The notes below the pieces were generated by a model. It had not been told where the DNA came from. It did not search any database and saw only the letters and a list, made by a program, of their open reading frames with translations. A stretch of DNA of 64,000 nt, taken from the NCBI GenBank assembly GCA_965153455.1, contig OZ234495.1, positions 16,736,875 to 16,800,874 on the forward strand. Direction: 5' to 3'. Numbering within the stretch: position 1 is the stretch's first letter; every line of letters begins with the position of its first letter. The DNA comes from Sphagnum compactum. Its lineage: Eukaryota; Bryophyta; Sphagnopsida; Sphagnales. Position numbers and translations under genes: made by a program. Positions 12,601-27,482 of the stretch are shown here, one piece after another.

Positions 12601-15600
12601 CAAGAAGCAAATGACCTAACTCATTTTGAACCTTGTGTGAATAGTAGTTCATAATGATTACAAGGAGCATTATCTTGATAAATTGTTTTAAAGGGACACA
12701 TTGAAGCATTGATTATAGGGACCTTGAAATAATTGAAGACCAACACATCAAGTGAATAGGGGAGTGCAAGAAGGTGGTGTTGCAAAATGATGAAATATCA
12801 ACACACTTATAAACAAAGGGTGAACACCATATGTAATGTATTCAAAAGGCAATAAAGTTGCATTGATGGTCCTTTAGTCCATTGTAATACCATTTCCTCT
12901 TATTGTTTATGAGTTGGTATATGGGCTTAAATCAATGACATGTTTTATAACTCAAGATTTGCATCTATTATAACTAACAAAACAACGATGAAGGTGAAAA
13001 TGTTGTAGGTGCAATCCTAAAGCATTGCATTCATGGCATGTGAAATGCAAATGGGCTCGAAAAGATTTGTTAGAAACAAAAGTGAATATTAATATAAATG
13101 AGAAAATCTTGAAGTTGTTTAACAATCTCAAGATAATTAAGGACCTTTGAATCCTAAATGATGCAAAATTTAAAGCAAAAATAAAAGAAGTTTTGAAAAT
13201 GTAATATAAAATTCTCATCCTCGCTATAGTCAATTGGGTTGCATGGGGACATTACTTTTCGTAGTATATTTTAAGAAACACCTAAGATAAAAGCATATTT
13301 TTTAGTATGTTATGAAATAATACAATTTTATAAATGTATTTTAAATATATTCAAACTAGGTATATTTTAAGCATTTTTTCATAATGAATTATAGACACCT
13401 TATTTACATTTAAATAAATTATAGATTATAAATATTTCCATAAGTTACACCTCATTTTTTCTCATGTCATCTTAAATAAAATGGTAGTGGCTTCCTTTGG
13501 CTTGGTTGTTTAACTCTAGTCACCAATACTTTCAAATGTGAAGTATATACATTGTATATGTAAAAGATTAATCAAAAAAATTACATCTCTAAATCACAAA
13601 CACCTGCCCCTTGATCCACTAATTATGTGATTCCCTCCTCCATTTATTTGTTTACATTGAATATATATCTTGAACCAACATTTGCAAATGCACACAAAAA
13701 CATTATCTATAACTACCTATCCATGGCATCAACATTTCCCCCTTGTTATTTGATGAGGAATTCAAGTCATCACTTGTGGAAAAGAACCATAGGTTGGAGA
13801 TCAAGCCATGACACATAAGAAAAAGTAATGGAAGGAGACCTAGTTATATAGTCCATATTATAGCTTAAAAACCATCCTAGTTAGCTTGACATAGTGCAAA
13901 CCCTAAAAGTATGTCATGGTCCCCAATTTTTGGACCAATCCCCAAATTGAATGACTTTATTGATAACCACAAACTATGCATGGAACCCCAATGTGGGGAC
14001 CAATCTAGGTTCCAAATATGGGAAGTTTTACAAATAATTTTATTGCAAGTCACCCATTTTGTTAAACATCTTATGGTCATTGAAATAACCTTTTGTTACA
14101 CCTCATTACATGGAGAACAAGGAATGTTTGATGTCCCTCTTGTGTGTTGGCCTTAACCTAGGCTTATGTTTTGGGTAAAAGGTTCACTAACCACAATAAC
14201 CTTTTAATTACAAAACACTTACAACAGCCAAGGCCATTTTTCTTTGACCTTCCTTTCTTGTCATCCTAAAATCATGTTGCACTTGCTTTCCCTTACATTT
14301 GTCATCCATTTTTTCAAACAATTTTTTGTATGTCTTTTGTTTATTTATTGTTTTCATTCATCGTTTCCCACTCTTTCACAATAATATCATAAAAATTAGG
14401 TACATAGCACAAAACCATGTTTTGCCTTTTACATTATAGTACTTAATGTCTTGTTATTTCCAAGATGATGGTTATTGAATTTTTAAAACATAATAATGTT
14501 TGTTGTATTTCATATTTTACCTTTCCTCACCTTAGCATCATGATTTAGGATGATACACATTTTGATTTTCTAAAATGATGAGCTTCCATGGCTTGGATGG
14601 GTTATTCCATTTGATTTTGTTATGTTATATTAAATTAAAGTTGCAAGTTGTAACCATGCCAATAAAAAATGGCCAATTGGTGTTTTTTATTAGGTGTGTA
14701 TATGCATGTTTCCTCTATTATTTCACAAGTTCCTTTCATTGTGAAATGTTATTCATCCTTGTGTTCCAATTGGTGCCATCTACTATTATTATATGTGCCA
14801 ATGTGAGAATAGTGATGACAATGGGTGTGACAAGACCATGACCTGCCATCTTAAGATTTAATATTGTGTTTAGGCATTGTGACCAATTTAGTTAACCCTA
14901 ATTTTTTCAAATGTTTTGGATTGTCATTATATTCATTTGATATCTTCAACATAATGATTTGATGTTAATACAAAACCATTATCACATCACTTATGATTTA
15001 ATTTTCTTCATTGAGTTCACAAGTGAAATATTATTTTCCATAAAATTTAATTCATTTCTTTCTAGGAACTTGTTTTAAATTTCAATTTGAAATTAATATG
15101 GGGCCATATGTTGACATTTGTACTTGCTACTAATGTGGTGATTTAACATAAATATTGGAAGAAATTACATCATAACTAATTAGGTTCAATGGGAGATGCA
15201 TGGTTAGTATAATCAGGGTAACAAATAAGGAATGACATTAAAATCATGTTCAATTTTCTATTATTGACACAAAAGTTTCAAATTGACACAAAATTATTAG
15301 TTCAAGTCGAAATTCAAACACCTAGACTCACAACATAATCTTTTATTATAACCATAGAAATTTCCCTCCTACAAGAACATTCCACTAGCTTTTAGAATTC
15401 AAATGATACAAGCTTTCCAAATAGATGGCCAACCTTCTTTAGTGCTCCCTTTGATATTTCTATCTATGCAAATAAATACATACCTTTTAAGATCCATTAT
15501 ACAACACATGTTTGTCCAAAATGTAAAATTGTTTTAAAATAAACAACTTTGGATTGCAAAGACAAATGTTTAATGAATGAATTTTAAAAAAAACACACAC

Positions 15601-18600
15601 ACACACAAACACACACTCCTTTCAAGTTAAAAAAATAGATTGAAAATAAATGTGATGTAGGAACTCAGTTTATAGTGGACGTTTTCTCCCACCCATGTAC
15701 TACATTAATGGACAATTTTTTCCAAAATTAGGTCATTTTATTTCTTTAAGATTTCTCCCCTTTTTTATGCTCCTTATTTCCACCTATCTTTGCTTCAAAC
15801 ACCCCTATCTTTGCTAAGTGTTTTGTATGTTCTCCACCTATTTCTTCACCTCTCTTTTTATGCTTAAATGCCTTTATGTTTGTGTTCTTTTTGCATTTGC
15901 TTCTCCCCTTTCTCCACATATATTTCCACATGGATGATGAACTTTTTACTTTTACACCTTTACATAAACATTCAACACAAAAACATTTAAACACACACAA
16001 AAAATTTCACACATGAATGCTCTCACATTGTTCATATCAATGATACGTGCAGATAGGCACTACATGCATTGTTCATGTTAAAAACATGTGACATGCACCA
16101 AACTTAGCACTGAACTAATTTTACTTTGAGTTTTGGTGCAAAATCATTGGTACCATAAGATTGGTTTTTTTTCTACAACTTATGTCTTGCATTATGAATT
16201 TTGACCTTAATTTTGATCAAGCTAGGTGTTTCAATGTCAAGTTTTTGTGATTTTACATATAATTTTTTTATATTATAGTTTTAAAGATATGCAATAACAA
16301 TTAATAACAAAAATTGGATAATATTGATTGACTATTACTTATAAGGATTGTGTATATGGCCATTTGGGGGGCAATTGTGGTACAACATGCATTTCAAAAC
16401 ACTTTAGTAGCCATTGCAAGGTTGATAATGCACCAATTGGCAAAGGGGGGCCAAGATTGGGGGGGGGGGGGAGGGGTATATTTAGTTACCCCAAGATCCA
16501 TTGTGAAATTAACATGGATGCATATTATGTAGTAGGATTACTTCATTATACAAAAGTAGTGGAATTTTTTTACAAAACCATCCTAACCAAAAAGTAAATC
16601 CTAGTTATTACTTGCAAGTTGTTTGTCATTTTTTTAACAAGAATGTTCATAACATGTTGAAGCAAGAGAATAAGTCCATTAATCCATCACTACCAACACC
16701 TTCATAACACCTAGATGGAGGCAATGATTATCAATAGGTGGAGACTTACAACTTTTCACGTGTGACCTTTAGTAATATGAGGAGTCCACCACATAGATAA
16801 CAATATTTTTAAAAGATTTTTAAAATTGTGGGGTAGTTAGGCCAACCACATAACACTTTGAACCTTGTTTTATTGGTTTAAAAAAGCTCATGAATGTGCA
16901 TACTCTAAATTGTTGGACACGCATTAAAAAATTGGATACCAAACTTTATTCTTGTAATCTTGTTCACAATACATCAATGATCCAAAAAATTTGCCGAAGA
17001 AATCACTGATTTACAATGATAGGGGTTTAAAAAGTTCATTTCAACTTTAAAATTGAATGGTGAAATGTTCTCCCAGCAAGTTTCATTGTTATAGTGACAA
17101 TGTTATCATTCATTAACCACAATGGTTACAAAAGATCCACCTTGTGCTCATGCAAATTAAGCAGTCAAACTCCTCTTATTTTTAGTCTTGTTTTTTTTTG
17201 TTGTCCTTACACGGTCCTCTTCCCCCTCTTCCTTCTACTTTGAGTTGTGTTTGTGTGGCTTGGTGTTTGTGCTACTACAAGCATGGTGAGCACAAACAAT
17301 GTTGCATTTAAAAACATTTCCTTTTTTAAAATCGTGCTCAACTTTATCCCCACCACCCTCCTCCCCCTTTCAAGTTGTGGTACATGGTTTTGATGTTTTT
17401 TGGGGACATTGTAGGCAATACATATCATGCTTGGCTTAATGATGGATTATTTGGATTGGAAGCCTAGAAACAATAATATTGCATAGTTACATGAAGTAAA
17501 TTCCAAACCTATGTGGATATGTTTCCTTATCTTTTTTAGGAAAAAAATGGTTTTTAAAGCAGGGTTCATTTCAAATGATGTTCATGGTCCTCTTTTTCAT
17601 CATGTTCTTTGATGATTTCTAGTTTGGCTTTACCCCCTCCCCCCTTTTCAAATTCATTTTCCTCTTTGTGAACTTTTTCGTCTCCCCCCCTTTGCTCAAG
17701 TTTGCCTACCTATTCATGATGTTTTTAATATAACCCCATCACCCACCCCGTTCAAGTTTGTCTTCCTTTTCTTGATGCTTATGGTCTTGCCTCACCACCA
17801 TGCACCCTTTTCAAATTCAGATTCCTTTAATTTGTGGGCCCTCTCACCTCAACCCTTCCTCCCTGCCCATCTTGCTTGATGTTGGTTCATTCATTGGGAG
17901 GTTATTGCGGCATTATTGTAATGCGTTCTTGTGATTACATTCAAGCCCTAAATTTGTTCAAGCAAATGTTTGAACTTGTGTTGATCCCTTGTTGTATAGA
18001 TGTTTGTACACAACATGATATATTTGTACCTTTCCTTGTAAACTATAGTGTAACTATTCTTTTACCTTTTGAGCACACTATAATTGTAGACCAAGTTTTC
18101 ATAGATTCAACCTTTGTACACTTGTCACTAGACCTTTGAATCACCCACTAAATTTCAATTAAGAAATCAACCACATTTCTATTTCATTTTTCCTCCTTTC
18201 CTTACACTTTGCTTCCTTAATTTGTTTTGTAACTTATTTTTTCATTGCCTCTTGACACAAAATTTCCAAATATTCATTTGAAGTCACACATGTGATTGAA
18301 TGTAATTAACTATTAACTCATTGCATTTGGTTTTTCTTGTATACATGTGTGATAATAGTTTGTGAACTTCAATGCATCTTGGGTCAAGCTTGTTCAAATT
18401 TGTTATTTTTATTCTTACTAATAAACTATGTTCTTTAGATTCATTGTTTGGGTTTTAATTACTTGTGTTATTTCTTCCACCTCTATGGCAATAGGGCTTT
18501 TGGACATGTCAACACAATACCAATGCCTTGGTTCATTATGATTTGTAGTAGGAACTTCAAACTTGCAATGTTAGTTGTGGCTACAAAGGTTCAAAAGTTG

Positions 18601-21517
18601 TGTGGCAACAGTTGAACATGGTGCCATTATGCTTTCTTCATTGAATCTTTTGAACTATAATCCTCTTGATCTAATGTGTTGTTGGGTTCTATTGTGTATA
18701 TCTCATTAGGTCTATTATTTTCATCCAAGACTTTAGAATTTAGGGGCCAACTTCTAATAACCTTAAACCTTTATTTAATATCCCTCTTGGACAAACCTTA
18801 ATCCAATGCCTTATCTACCCACCCAAAGAATATGATTTTGCCTTGTTAAGCATAATTATTATTGATCATGACCCCATCCTTTTTTCTAAATACAATTTTG
18901 AATGGTTTGAAACATGAAACATTTAAAGGTTGTAGGGTGTAAGAGGTATGACTAGGTAATGAAATCATATTTAAACCAAATTGTTGTGCTTATACTCTAT
19001 TATTTTAATGTGATATATTAACCATGCCCATCTAAGATTAAAAGGTGATAATTGGATTGAGAGATCCCACCTAGTTTCAAACTTTTGAAAAATTACATAA
19101 ATTCTTTGAATAGGAATGAAATCATCCATGCTTTTTTTTTCATTGCTATACAAATCGATTGTTTACAATTTTTGATTTACAGTCATCATGTAAATCCCTC
19201 CTTCTAAATATGTAAAAGATTGACAAAACCTTTCCAATTGTGTTAACAACACAATTTGTTATCAACCATTCCCTACACATGAATTATGTTGTAAACTTGT
19301 TGGGAACCTTATTTAGTTACCATTTTTGCATTTTGCTTGCTTACTTACTTGAACTTCAATTTCATTTGAATTCCAAATGTGGTATGTGGTGTAATTGTGT
19401 TTGTTATATAATGCTTGCAAGTTGTAAAATGTTTGGCAAACATTGCTAGATAGTCCTTGTCCTTTACAAACCACAAATCCTTATGCTTGATGAATATTAA
19501 ATTCAAGGTGTCAATACTTGAACCAATACCATTGACTATTCCGTGGTATTCCATTTCAAAATGGAACATGTCAAATGTTTAGAATGAATTATGTCATCTC
19601 AATTTTAATTGCTACAAGGTAATTGACTACCTCTTGCATTGCCAATATCTATGCAACTATGAAAACATATTCCTTCTCCACCAACACCCTTCTAGATCCA
19701 ATTATTTGTTTTTTGTTTTACCATTAAATGATTAAAAAATGAAGATAGGGGTATGTTCCATAGCCTACCTGCATTCTCAATGTTGTTGCTCCTCTTCTCA
19801 CTACTTCCATTGCTTCCTCCAATGAGTGGTTTGTTCGCTCGTTTCTCCCACCTTTTGTAAGAACTGCATTAAGCATTGTTGCCTTCTATAGGTTGTTGAT
19901 TCAAACTAGACAATTTCCTTGTTTGCAATTGATTATTCTAGTGCACCACTTATGTACAAGTGCAAAACGTGTTCCATGCCATGGTTGTCCCCTACTTCAT
20001 GGCCAAACCTCCAATGAGTAGGAGGCATGTTTTGGCTTTACAAGGGGTACACAATACACACTTGTGATTCCTAATTAGCCCAAGAGAATAGAATATATGT
20101 CAAATAGGGTAACACATAAATAACAAGTGACTTTGGTGGTTTTGTAAATTAAATTAAATTGTACAAAAATCCTCCTTGGTTAAATTGAGATCTATTGTTG
20201 TTGTGTATGATGTGGGAGTGAATATTGGAATGAAAAATTATAGGCCTTTGAAATATGTTTCTCTTTGAAATTGGTTTATAATGTGAAATTGTTGATTGTT
20301 GGACCTAATGATAACATAAGGATTTATGGTATTTTAAATTATAAAGTTAGTCTATATGCAAGTAGTTCCTATCTCCTATACAACTTTTCATCTTATGGTT
20401 TGTTTACTCTCACTCTCTTTCTTAATTGCAACTCTTTTATAACTTTTGCTTTGAAATCTAATTTTGATTTCTTTACAATTTTTGTTTTTACCTTGACATT
20501 AATGTTAATAATAGCTTTTCTACAACTTCTACCTTGATTTTAACATTTGATTTACGATCCTTTACATTTGCTCTCAAAAATATTACACTAAGAATTAGGA
20601 TTTTTAGAAAAGACTTGAGCTCATCCCTCATGTTTTTTTGCTAGATCAAACATGCTAGAAAATTTGAAAGTAGGAATGGGAGAAGTAGATGTTTAATTGT
20701 ACTAAGCTTTGTTATATGAACTTATGAATGTGTTGCTAAATTTTTGGCCATAATGCAATATGTTCAAATTTGGGGGAAATTTGCAATTTGTGCCTTTTAG
20801 ATTGTTCATAAATGTCTCAATCTTTAGCATCCAAAGTTTGTCGTTGTGTTTAATAATCTTGCCCCTAATATAGTTATATATGGTTTTCTTTTGGGTGGAT
20901 GCACAATAGGTAAAAATTGGTTGTTTAGTTATCAACTAGGCCTTGCACTATTGGGGTGTTCAGTTGTAGGCATGTGTGTGATGTTGGGCATGTCTACCCT
21001 AGCCTAAGTGATTATCATCCATAAGAAAATGTAAAGAAAATGGTGATCATCCCTAGGAAGATTTAACCAATTTTGGCTATAAATCAATTGTGAAATACGA
21101 ATTTCATAATCAACCTTCTATATTCATGGCTACACACTAAAAACCAAATATAGAAATATTGCAATTTTTAACTTTATTTTCCTCTTCACTTCTAGCGACT
21201 AAAACCTTCCAAAATCACTTAATTCAAGATTTTAGAAAAAATCTGTTTTTGAAAAAAATTCGCTAGCAAAGAAACATTGATCTAAGATATAAAAATACTA
21301 GTGTTTGTTGTTTAAAGCCTTCACACCTAACTACAAACCTAACCATCATCTCTATGTGCATACCTATAAACATAACCTTCCCATTTACAAAGCCTACTCC
21401 ATCCCTCCCAAACTACTTGGTAAAAATGGACGAGGTGAATAGATAGATACCCATCCCTGGCCTGTTCAAATTAAAGCAACTACAACTGAATTGACCAAGT
21501 TCCAACCTCGAGATTTT
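9641..21517. other. AT-rich gene desert
   Basis: About 12 kb with no convincing coding region. Open frames are short (under about 100 codons), have biased AT-driven composition and show no domains. The stretch contains ATT, AT and AC microsatellites (about 9965-10010, 10125-10142, 15595-15615) and a run of 13 G at about 16459-16471. Much of it is probably ancient transposon debris beyond recognition by eye. Confidence 0.5.
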
Positions 21518-21739
21518 TGCAAAGTCAATATAATTTCCTCCCACTTGGTAACAAAAGCTCTCAAATTCATGACATGAATGATTTGCTCAAAAAAATGATA
21601 ACCCAATTCCCCTATTTATACAAGTTTTTGTGAAAGTTAATAGGATTTTTTTGGGGTATACATAAGTACCCAAATTAATGACATGAATGATTTGGGTAAA
21701 AAAATGATATTCAAAATCCCCCCAAAAAATAAATAAATA

Positions 21740-21774
<35 letters not shown>

Positions 21775-21840
21775 AAGTCAATAGAATTTTTTCAGATATG
21801 CACAAAGTCTCAAATTCATGACATGAATGATTTGGGTCAC
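21518..21840. repeat. ~120-bp degenerate tandem repeat with a palindromic core
   Basis: Three copies of a module containing AAATTCATGACATGAATGAT occur at about 21563, 21672 and 21812, each preceded by a GTCAATA-like segment. The core ATTCATGACATGAAT is a perfect 15-bp palindrome about a central A. An (AT)n microsatellite (about 21741-21771) interrupts copies 2 and 3. Confidence 0.65.
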
Positions 21841-22224
21841 TGGGTTTTGCTTTTGGGTACTGGCAAGGGATACATACAAGGCTCAGATTTTGAAGGCTTT
21901 GTGCATGACAAATTTTTTTTTAAAAATAAATAAAAAAACACCAAAAAAATTAAATTAAAAAAAAAATCAGTATACTGAAAGCTAGCTGAGAGAGAGCTGG
22001 CTGAACATTTCACATATTTATAATGTTATATATATTGTTGATCATTTCGGACATTATGGAGAGGAAGAGAAGGAAGGGTTTTTGTATATGTAATAATGTT
22101 GTATGATGTTTTTGGTCCAAAATGTGTTTTGGGTTGCTAAGGTGGCAATCACCAACCTCCCTATTTTTCTATTCTATTTATTTTTTATGCCGACTTCTGC
22201 CAGTGTTTGTTTGTTCGGCCTGAG

Positions 22225-22272
22225 TAATAATAATAATAATAATAATCATATTATTATTATTATTATTATTTA
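22225..22272. repeat. (TAA)n-(TTA)n inverted microsatellite
   Basis: A run of TAA triplets is followed, after a CA centre, by a run of TTA triplets of nearly equal length. The 48-bp block is almost perfectly self-complementary and could fold as a hairpin or cruciform. No gene is evident around it (21841-24696), apart from low-value open frames and short microsatellites. Confidence 0.75.
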
Positions 22273-24696
22273 TTGTTGTTGTTGTTGCCAGAGTAGCATC
22301 ATTTCAGCTTATCATCACTTTCTAGTGCAGTTGCATTTCTGAGTACATACATGCTTTCCAAATGCAGAAAAAAAGCTGTTAAAAAAAATAAAAAATAAAA
22401 AAAGCTTCCCCTTTGAGAGAGAGAGAGAGTCTCTTGCATTGAATTCACTAGTATGACACAAAATTAAATTACATTTGATGTGGAAACTATGATGTAATAT
22501 CAATCTCATCTGCTTTTTTTACATTGAAAATGGATGATAAAAATCCACAAACTTTTTGCCTCACACATTAATTATGTCATGAGCCAATTAGAGGACTATT
22601 AACATGCTTTTGGAAGGGGCTAATTAAGTACGTTGCTAATTATATTGGGTGAAGCACACTTAGTGAGCAAGTGCCATATGCGTGGTGGCGCACCCAACAT
22701 AACAAGCAAGCAACTACTACAAGCCCATTCCATTACGTTAACATCTTTGTTGAATGTTTATTATGATGCACCACAAAAATGAATGACCGTGGGAACAACA
22801 TGCAAACATCATGTGAACATGAAATCCATGTGAACTCTTTTTAATAATTATGTAATCTTCTAGTTTGGAAGATTATACATTTGTAATCTCCTACCCATAA
22901 AGTTTATGAAGCATAAAAGTTTTAATACGGAAAGTGACATGTGATAAGTTGAAAAGCACTAAACATTACCTAGCCTATTATGCGTTTTAACATTTAGAAA
23001 AAAAAGGCTAGGGTTTTTGGGTTTAGGGTTTTTTTTTTTTAATGTTAAAAACCACATAGGTTAAAACCCTAAATCCTAATAATTCACCAAAAATGATGTT
23101 AACGGTAGGAAAAATCCATATTCTTAGTTGTGGTGAATTATTTAGTGAATTGTTTAGTGAATTAATATTATTAAAAATTTATTTATTTTTGGCTTCTTTT
23201 ATGGTTGCACATGGACTTCTTCTATTTGGGTCAGCAATAAAACACCTAAAAGCTTCTCAATGGTGTGCAGGTGGTCCTGGACTTTGTGCCTTTTCTCAGG
23301 AGAGGTCTGGAGCTTGCTATAATAATTGCACCCAACAAACATTACATTATTCTGTAGAACATGGGGGATCTCCTGTGTTTTTTTAATTTTTTAATTTTTT
23401 AATTAAAAAAAAAAACAACAACCAAGATTTTCCTAGTTTTTTCTAGTGTGCATGGACAACACCTTAGACCCAGGTTTATTTATTTATTTTCTCCCCTTGG
23501 TTTTGTGATGTTGAAAAATTTGGCCAAAAGTCCCATGGAATAAGAAAAATTAGTCAAATTTACATTTTAAAAAAACAAAAAAAAAAGTTTGTGGCACTTT
23601 TGCCTTTGCTAGTTCAAAACTCCTGTATAATAATAATAATAATAATAATAACATATTGAGAAGAACAACATATTATTACTAAATTCAACTTTTATGCTTG
23701 GACTATTATTGTAACCAAGTTGGGCTCACCCTCCTCTCACATTTGTCCACTCTTCATCCTTCCAATATAGTTGGTTGTAAGTAAGGGAGAGAATGTGGAA
23801 TAATATGTAGTTTTTATTAGGTCTAACATTCTTGGGGGAAATGTTCACCAAGTGTTATGTTCATCCAGTGTTACTACTATATACTATGAATTGTGATGAG
23901 AGACTATGGAACACATTTGTAGATAGGGTGAGAGTTTCTCATTTGGTCCGACATTTTGGAGAGAATGTTCACCAATTTGTTGAGTATGATGATACTTGTT
24001 GAAACAATGGAGTTTTCATTTTCATCCCCCTTTTGTGGACTAGCACCCACTTTGGTACCTTCACTACGATTTGTCTCAACCTACAATCGTAAATAGCGAG
24101 CGATGATGCAATCACTAAGGTTTTGGGTTTTGGTGTGGTGCTCCTACCCATCCGCTATGTGATGGTTCCCCCTCTCCTCTTGGTCTATTGTAATTGCTTG
24201 TGCTCCTTGTTGGTTCGCATATGATGGCAATGTAATTTTTGGTTGTTGTTTGTGAATGTGATCTTGGCCATCATGCGTTATGAGTTTCATCCCTTCATCT
24301 GCACTATTTGTGGTTGTATTCTTAATTATCATGTTCTCTAAATGTATGTCATCATCCATTATGTGAACTATTGAAGCGTTTGGTAATGATGTGTGTTTGG
24401 TCATGGACATGCTCACCCTACAAGAGATCCAACCTTCCAAGGGAGAAAAATTAAAGATCCCACTAGTATCACATAAAAGGGGGCATCGAGTTCATACAAA
24501 GACTTATACTATACTCTTTCTTTTGCAATATGTGAACTCATTGAACAAATTAATATGACATAATACATATGTGATATGAAGATGGAACCGACCATGATCG
24601 TAAACCAAACTAAACTCCAATTTTGATTTTTTTTAAAAACCAAAAATAAAAAGTCTTCGAAATCTAAAGAACTAATCTCAAGACCAAATTGAAGGT

Positions 24697-25077
24697 TTAC
24701 ATTTTTATTTTTATTTTAAAAAACAAATACAAAATTCCTTTTAAAATCACAAACTGGACAACACTGATATCTCTACCCAGATCACCATAAAATTCCCTTC
24801 CCTTCAAAACAGCTCTGGAAAATTGTCCTCTCTGTCTTCTTAGAGGATCCCTATGCCCATGCAAGTAAGTTTCCAATATTGCGGTCCAATTATGTTGTGC
24901 CCAAATTTGGAGCTTGGAAAAAGTGTATGGATTGTGGAGTGACTTTACAATTTTCCTCACATCCTCGACTCCTTGAAGTTGAATTTGTGGGTATTCGAGA
25001 AAGCAATTACTTCTCAATTGATCTATCCATTTGAGTTGACATTGAACCACTTGCCATGTGACCAACACACTACACAA
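24697..25077 (-). other. Unidentified 126-codon open frame, possible gene fragment
   Basis: The translation of the first ~100 residues (for example WIDQLRSNCFLEYPQ and YGDLGRDISVV) has balanced, coding-like amino-acid use, and the DNA is less AT-rich than its surroundings. The last ~20 residues are simple lysine/isoleucine sequence, suggesting the frame runs past the end of a conserved stretch. I recognise no family. It could be an exon, a pseudogene piece or part of a transposon. Confidence 0.25.
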
Positions 25078-25659
25078 CTATCATGTCATAAACATTGACT
25101 TTAAAGTGCCGTTTCAATGTAATTAGTGCCACTTATACAACAACAACAACAACTACTACTACGATGTTTTGGAGATTCCTTTGGCTTTCTAATAATTGAT
25201 CCTTGGAACTCCAAATTCCAAACCCACCACTAATCCACCACACTTCAAATAATAGTGTCGTCATTATTTCTTTGTTTTTTCAACCACATGTGATTTCATT
25301 TTGCACACTCTTTCAAGATGCCCCAAGTGGTCAAAAGATTGAAGGATCCAAGGGCAACTAGTCGTACACGATAGATAATACATGATGATGGTGTGGTGAA
25401 AACAAAATTGTAATGACATGCAAAACCCCTTGTGACCATTTCTCTTCAGTTATTCTTTTAGTTATGGGTGTTGGGTATAGTGACTGGGTTGACCGATCGA
25501 TCACATGGGAACTGAGCCTTAGAATGAATGCCATATATTCTTATAATAGGCTTCAAGACATTGCTTTTGGTAATTTTATAATTTGAACTTTCATATGATA
25601 ACAAAGCTACTATATATAAGAGTAAGAATTTCTTACTACATCTAACACTGACTTATTTG

Positions 25660-25662
<3 letters not shown>

Positions 25663-25701
<39 letters not shown>

Positions 25702-25984
25702 TATGTGTAAGGTAAGGGATCGCAGATGGGTCTCACATGTTCACGCTCCTTGTGAATGAGGGCAGAGCTGCCTAAGTGAACAAGGGGCAAGAGCGAGAGC
25801 TCATGAAGCTCTGAAAGGGTCACTTATGATGTTCAACAAAATTCTTATAAGAGGAAGTTCGGTATCTGGCGCATAAGCAACTATGCCTGACAGACAGTGC
25901 GTTATGCACCTGTGAACGCACTCAAGCCTGGTTCACAGATATTAAAAAACCCATGAAAATAAGAAAGGATTATTATTTTTTTCT

Positions 25985-26013
<29 letters not shown>
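25663..26013. other. GC-shifted unique segment between GA and GT microsatellites
   Basis: A (GA)n tract (about 25663-25698) and a (GT)n tract (about 25986-26013) bracket some 280 bp that is clearly more GC-rich than its AT-rich flanks. It has no long open frame. It may be a non-coding transposon remnant or an inserted fragment; I cannot identify it. From 26014 to 29334 I see only microsatellites and short telomere-like motifs (for example about 27645-27665). Confidence 0.35.
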
Positions 26014-26015
<2 letters not shown>

Positions 26016-27451
26016 GGCAGCAGCACATGTATGACACACTATACTAAGTCAACGTAACAAAGAGTGTCGGGTTCATTACACATTCAGCTCCTCCTTCAAA
26101 GACACTTCATGATGCTATCTTTAGAAGAAAGAGGGAGGGGATCCACCACCATCCGGACAACAACAACAACAATAATAATAAAAAGAACTACAGCTCAAAA
26201 ATTGAGTACATTCTAATGTATGTATTCAGGGTGGGGTTGTTGTTGTTGATGGTCGGGGAGGGTTTGCTTTTGTAGCTATAATGTACACACACACACCACA
26301 TTTATTGCCTTCCACTGGGTGGCCACGACTTCTCACTGAAAGCTTAGCTAAGCTAAGCTTTTCAGTTGTCAAAAGTTGTCACAAATTTTGTCTCGGACTG
26401 GCACATAATTGAAACATTCCACAATTTGTTATGCTATAAAAACAAAACCATCTTTCTAGAGTTGTTGTTTCTAGAATTGTTTGCAGATGGGAAAATTGTG
26501 TTAAAATATGCTGCTACTAAAATTATTCTATTATTTATTAATATTAATATAATAGTTATTATTATTATTATTATTATTTTAATTTTAATTTTTTGGTTAA
26601 ATGGGGTGTCTCAGATTTCAGGAGAGGGGCTGTTAAACAGCTCAAATGTGGTTGTCTTTTTACAACATTTATGGTTGACTCTTGTGCAAGGATAATAATT
26701 CTAGACATGAATTTTGTAAAACCCTAGTAGTAGTTGTAGTAGTAGTAGTATGAATAATTAATTAATTAATTAATTTCAAAGATTCCATTGAGAAAAATTC
26801 GAATATTCCTGGAACTCCCATTATAGATTCTTCATCTTCATTTACAAAATATTTTTCTTCAAGAAAATTATTTTTCTGAAAATTTCAGTATTTAAAAAAA
26901 ATGATATATATATCACCTATTTTCCTACCTATGGATAGAACCTACTTTCTTACAAAAATGGGTTACCATGGTGAAACTAGATGTTAACTCGGTTGAGGTT
27001 GGTTCATCCACAACTGACTCATAACGGGAATCATCAAGTGGATGGTGCACCATTCATTATAGGGGTGGGTTGCTGGTTTACTCTGGCCACCGTGCATGGT
27101 GGGTTCATAGGAGCATAGTAGTATACTAACCCATCGGCACAATTTACACACGTTTTGTTGCACTTGGTAAAATTTGGGCAAAGATGATCGAGAAGAAAAG
27201 GAATTGTGCATAAAACAATGGAATTCTCCGTGACAACATGTTTGTATTCAGTTGTCACATATTCATTCACAAACATGCACACATAAACCCTAAAAACCCC
27301 CCCCTATTATAACCCCAGGTTTCAAGTTTCAACTCCCTAGTGTAGGAGGATTGATGACACCAACCTCAAAAAGAGAGAGAGAGAAGAAAGGATATGGTAT
27401 TGATGACAAGTTATTCATGAAGACTTAGGTTACCTTGACCCCCATTGAGAG

Positions 27452-27482
<31 letters not shown>

